DNA from: Sphingobacteriaceae bacterium
GTDB lineage: Bacteria > Bacteroidota > Bacteroidia > B-17B0 > Aurantibacillaceae
Assembly (NCBI GenBank): GCA_025360355.1
Contig: JANYCL010000079.1
Location: 1-7,076 of the forward strand
DNA length: 7,076 nucleotides
Direction of reading: 5' to 3'
Position 1 is the first letter of the stretch, and every line of letters starts with the position of its first letter. Positions 5,574 to 7,076 of the stretch are shown here, in pieces. A program made the position numbers and the translations under genes. Under the pieces are notes generated by a model. That model had not been told where the DNA came from, ran no database searches, and saw nothing but the letters and a program-made list of their open reading frames with translations.

Positions 5574-6695
5574 ATGAATTTCGTAGTTTCATCCTCCTCC
5601 TTACTTAAACATTTAAAAGCCGTTGGCGGCGTATTGAACACTAATAATACCATTCCAATTCTTGATTGTTTTTTATTTGAAGTAAATGACGGCGAGCTTA
5701 CCATTTCTGCAAGCGATATGGAAACCACAATTACAACTGCGTTAAAAGTGGAAGCAAAACAAGGCGGCTCTTTAGCAATACCTGCAAAAACTTTACAGGA
5801 AGCATTATCAAGTTTACCTGAGCAACCTATTTCATTTATTATCGATCCTAAAAAATTCTCTGCAAAATTAAAAACAGAAACAGGTGATTATACTTTAACA
5901 GGACATAACGGCGAAGAATATCCCAAAATGCCAAAGTTAGATTCGCAATCTTCAATCGTAATTAAGAGCGATATTTTAAGTTCTGCGATCAACAAAACAA
6001 TTTTCGCGACAGGTAATGATGATCTTCGTCCTGTAATGAGCGGCGTGTTTTGTCAGTTTACCGAAACAAATACAATTTTTGTAGCGACAGATGCACACAA
6101 ATTAGTTCGTTACATCCGAAACGATGCGAAAGCAGGCACTTCAACATCTTTCATCATGCCGAAAAAACCTTTGAACGTTTTAAAAACTTTGTTGGCAGGA
6201 ATTGATGACGCAGTGAAAGTTGAATTCAATAAAACAAATGCATTATTTTCTTTTGGTAATATTAATTTAGTTTGTCGTTTAATTGATGGCAAATATCCAA
6301 ACTACGATGCAGTTATTCCAAAACAAAATCCAAACAAACTAACTGTTGATAGATCTGCTTTTGCAGGCGCCTTAAAACGTGTTAGCGTTTTTTCTAACAA
6401 AGCAACGCACCAGGTTCGTTTAAAAATAAATGGCTCTCAACTTAGCTTATCTGCCGAAGATTTAGATTTTGCTAATGAAGCTAATGAGCGTTTAACTTGT
6501 ACGTATGTTGGCGAGGACATTGAAATTGGGTTTAATTCTAAATTTTTGCTTGACATGATTAACAACATGGAGGGCGATGAAATTCAAATTGAAATGAGCG
6601 CACCAAACCGCGCGGGTATTATTACCGCTACTAAAAAAGATAACCCGGCAGAAGATATTTTGATGTTGGTAATGCCTGTAATGCTAAATAATTAA
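5574..6695 (+). CDS. dnaN: DNA polymerase III subunit beta (sliding clamp)
   Basis: This is a complete 373-aa clamp, within the usual length range for the family. The protein forms a ring-shaped homodimer around DNA that tethers replicative polymerase and also recruits repair and clamp-loader proteins. Three repeated clamp domains fit residues 1-119, 120-246 and 247-373. Recognisable motifs include the N-terminal VVSSSSLLKHLKAVGGVL, ATDAHKLVRY at 171-180 (the E. coli ATDGHRLA strand), DGKYPNYDAVIP at 238-249 and the C-terminal MPVMLNN, equivalent to the MPMRL ending that forms part of the peptide-binding pocket. The ATG at 5574 gives the conserved N terminus. dnaA is not next to it in this window, and no DnaA-box cluster is visible in the upstream gap. 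The sugar-nucleotide gene starts 3 nt after its stop, suggesting co-transcription from the promoter upstream of dnaN. Confidence 0.97.
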   Translation: MNFVVSSSSLLKHLKAVGGVLNTNNTIPILDCFLFEVNDGELTISASDMETTITTALKVEAKQGGSLAIPAKTLQEALSSLPEQPISFIIDPKKFSAKLKTETGDYTLTGHNGEEYPKMPKLDSQSSIVIKSDILSSAINKTIFATGNDDLRPVMSGVFCQFTETNTIFVATDAHKLVRYIRNDAKAGTSTSFIMPKKPLNVLKTLLAGIDDAVKVEFNKTNALFSFGNINLVCRLIDGKYPNYDAVIPKQNPNKLTVDRSAFAGALKRVSVFSNKATHQVRLKINGSQLSLSAEDLDFANEANERLTCTYVGEDIEIGFNSKFLLDMINNMEGDEIQIEMSAPNRAGIITATKKDNPAEDILMLVMPVMLNN

Positions 6696-6698
6696 ACA

Positions 6699-7076
6699 AT
6701 GAAAAGAGTATTAATTACAGGCGCAGCGGGCTTTTTAGGCTCTCACTTATGCGATAAATTTATTAATGAAGGTTACCACGTTATTGCCATGGATAACCTT
6801 ATTACAGGCGATATGCGCAACATAGAGCATTTGATGAAATTGGAACATTTTGAGTTCCATCATCATGATGTTACCAAACACATACACATTGCAGGCGAGT
6901 TAGATTATATCATGCATTTTGCATCTCCTGCAAGCCCTATTGATTATTTGAAAATTCCTATTCAAACATTAAAAGTTTCTTCTTTAGGAACGCATAACGT
7001 ACTTGGTTTAGCACGTGTAAAAAAAGCACGTGTATTGGTAGCTTCTACCAGTGAGGTTTATGGTGATCCTAACGTG
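6699..7076 (+). CDS. UDP-glucuronate decarboxylase-like NAD-dependent SDR enzyme, N-terminal part
   Basis: The first 126 codons are present and the gene runs off the right edge. This is an extended short-chain dehydrogenase/reductase with an NAD-binding Rossmann start, MKRVLITGAAGFLGSHL (G8-x-x-G11-x-x-G14), and an acidic Asp32 after the second strand, favouring NAD over NADP. The DNLITGDMRNIEHL segment, HFASPASPIDYL (73-84) and LVASTSEVYGDP (113-124) closely resemble UDP-xylose synthases, which oxidise and decarboxylate UDP-glucuronate to UDP-xylose for surface polysaccharides. Thr117 and Glu119 fall in the T-S-E motif that contributes to the active site; the Tyr-x-x-x-Lys pair lies beyond the window. 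It starts 3 nt after the dnaN stop with no room for its own promoter. A dTDP-glucose dehydratase or other epimerase is possible, but the ASPASP and TSEVYGDP motifs argue for the decarboxylase group. Confidence 0.85.
   Translation, partial: MKRVLITGAAGFLGSHLCDKFINEGYHVIAMDNLITGDMRNIEHLMKLEHFEFHHHDVTKHIHIAGELDYIMHFASPASPIDYLKIPIQTLKVSSLGTHNVLGLARVKKARVLVASTSEVYGDPNV

Noticed and set aside
6110..6292. Minus-strand open frame of 60 codons opposite dnaN
   Set aside because: It is antisense to a highly conserved housekeeping gene, with no promoter-like element or motif supporting it.

Overview
The window reads as a chromosomal segment from a member of the Bacteroidota. The evidence is its AT-rich sequence, TAnnTTTG-type -7 promoter elements, the lack of strong Shine-Dalgarno sites, a protein with the gliding-motility-type C-terminal sorting domain of type IX secretion (T9SS), and a PorP/SprF-family protein. 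The family calls come from recognising motifs by eye; no database search was possible.

Layout: (1) At the left edge, on the minus strand, are the first 30 codons of a PurF-type glutamine amidotransferase (amidophosphoribosyltransferase) with its nucleophile Cys9. (2) A divergent intergenic region of 217 bp carries a TAnnTTTG element for each direction. (3) On the plus strand lies a large exported protein of 984 aa. It has a signal peptide, a lamin-tail-like domain, a CotH-kinase-like core, a beta-rich repeat-like module and a type B T9SS C-terminal domain. (4) A PorP/SprF-family outer-membrane protein follows 24 nt downstream. (5) Next is a membrane-anchored DUF4340-like protein, separated from porP/sprF by a hairpin plus T-rich tail that overlaps the porP stop codon. 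(6) After it comes a clear intrinsic terminator, then a 124-nt gap with a promoter-like element and a second hairpin in the predicted leader. (7) dnaN, the DNA polymerase III sliding clamp, is complete. (8) Three nucleotides later begins an NAD-dependent sugar-nucleotide enzyme resembling UDP-glucuronate decarboxylase (UDP-xylose synthase), cut by the right edge.

The most coherent unit is the CotH-like cargo plus the PorP/SprF protein. In the T9SS, cargo proteins with type B C-terminal domains are known to depend on SprF-like partners, often encoded next door, so this pair looks like a dedicated secretion and surface-display module. The cargo's kinase-like core has Asn where the family usually has the second Asp of its W-D-x-D motif, so its catalytic status is uncertain. 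dnaN and the sugar-nucleotide enzyme are probably co-transcribed housekeeping genes. I did not find a wholly new system. The items most worth following are the cargo/partner pair with its altered CotH motif, the isolated DUF4340 gene, and the two hairpins.
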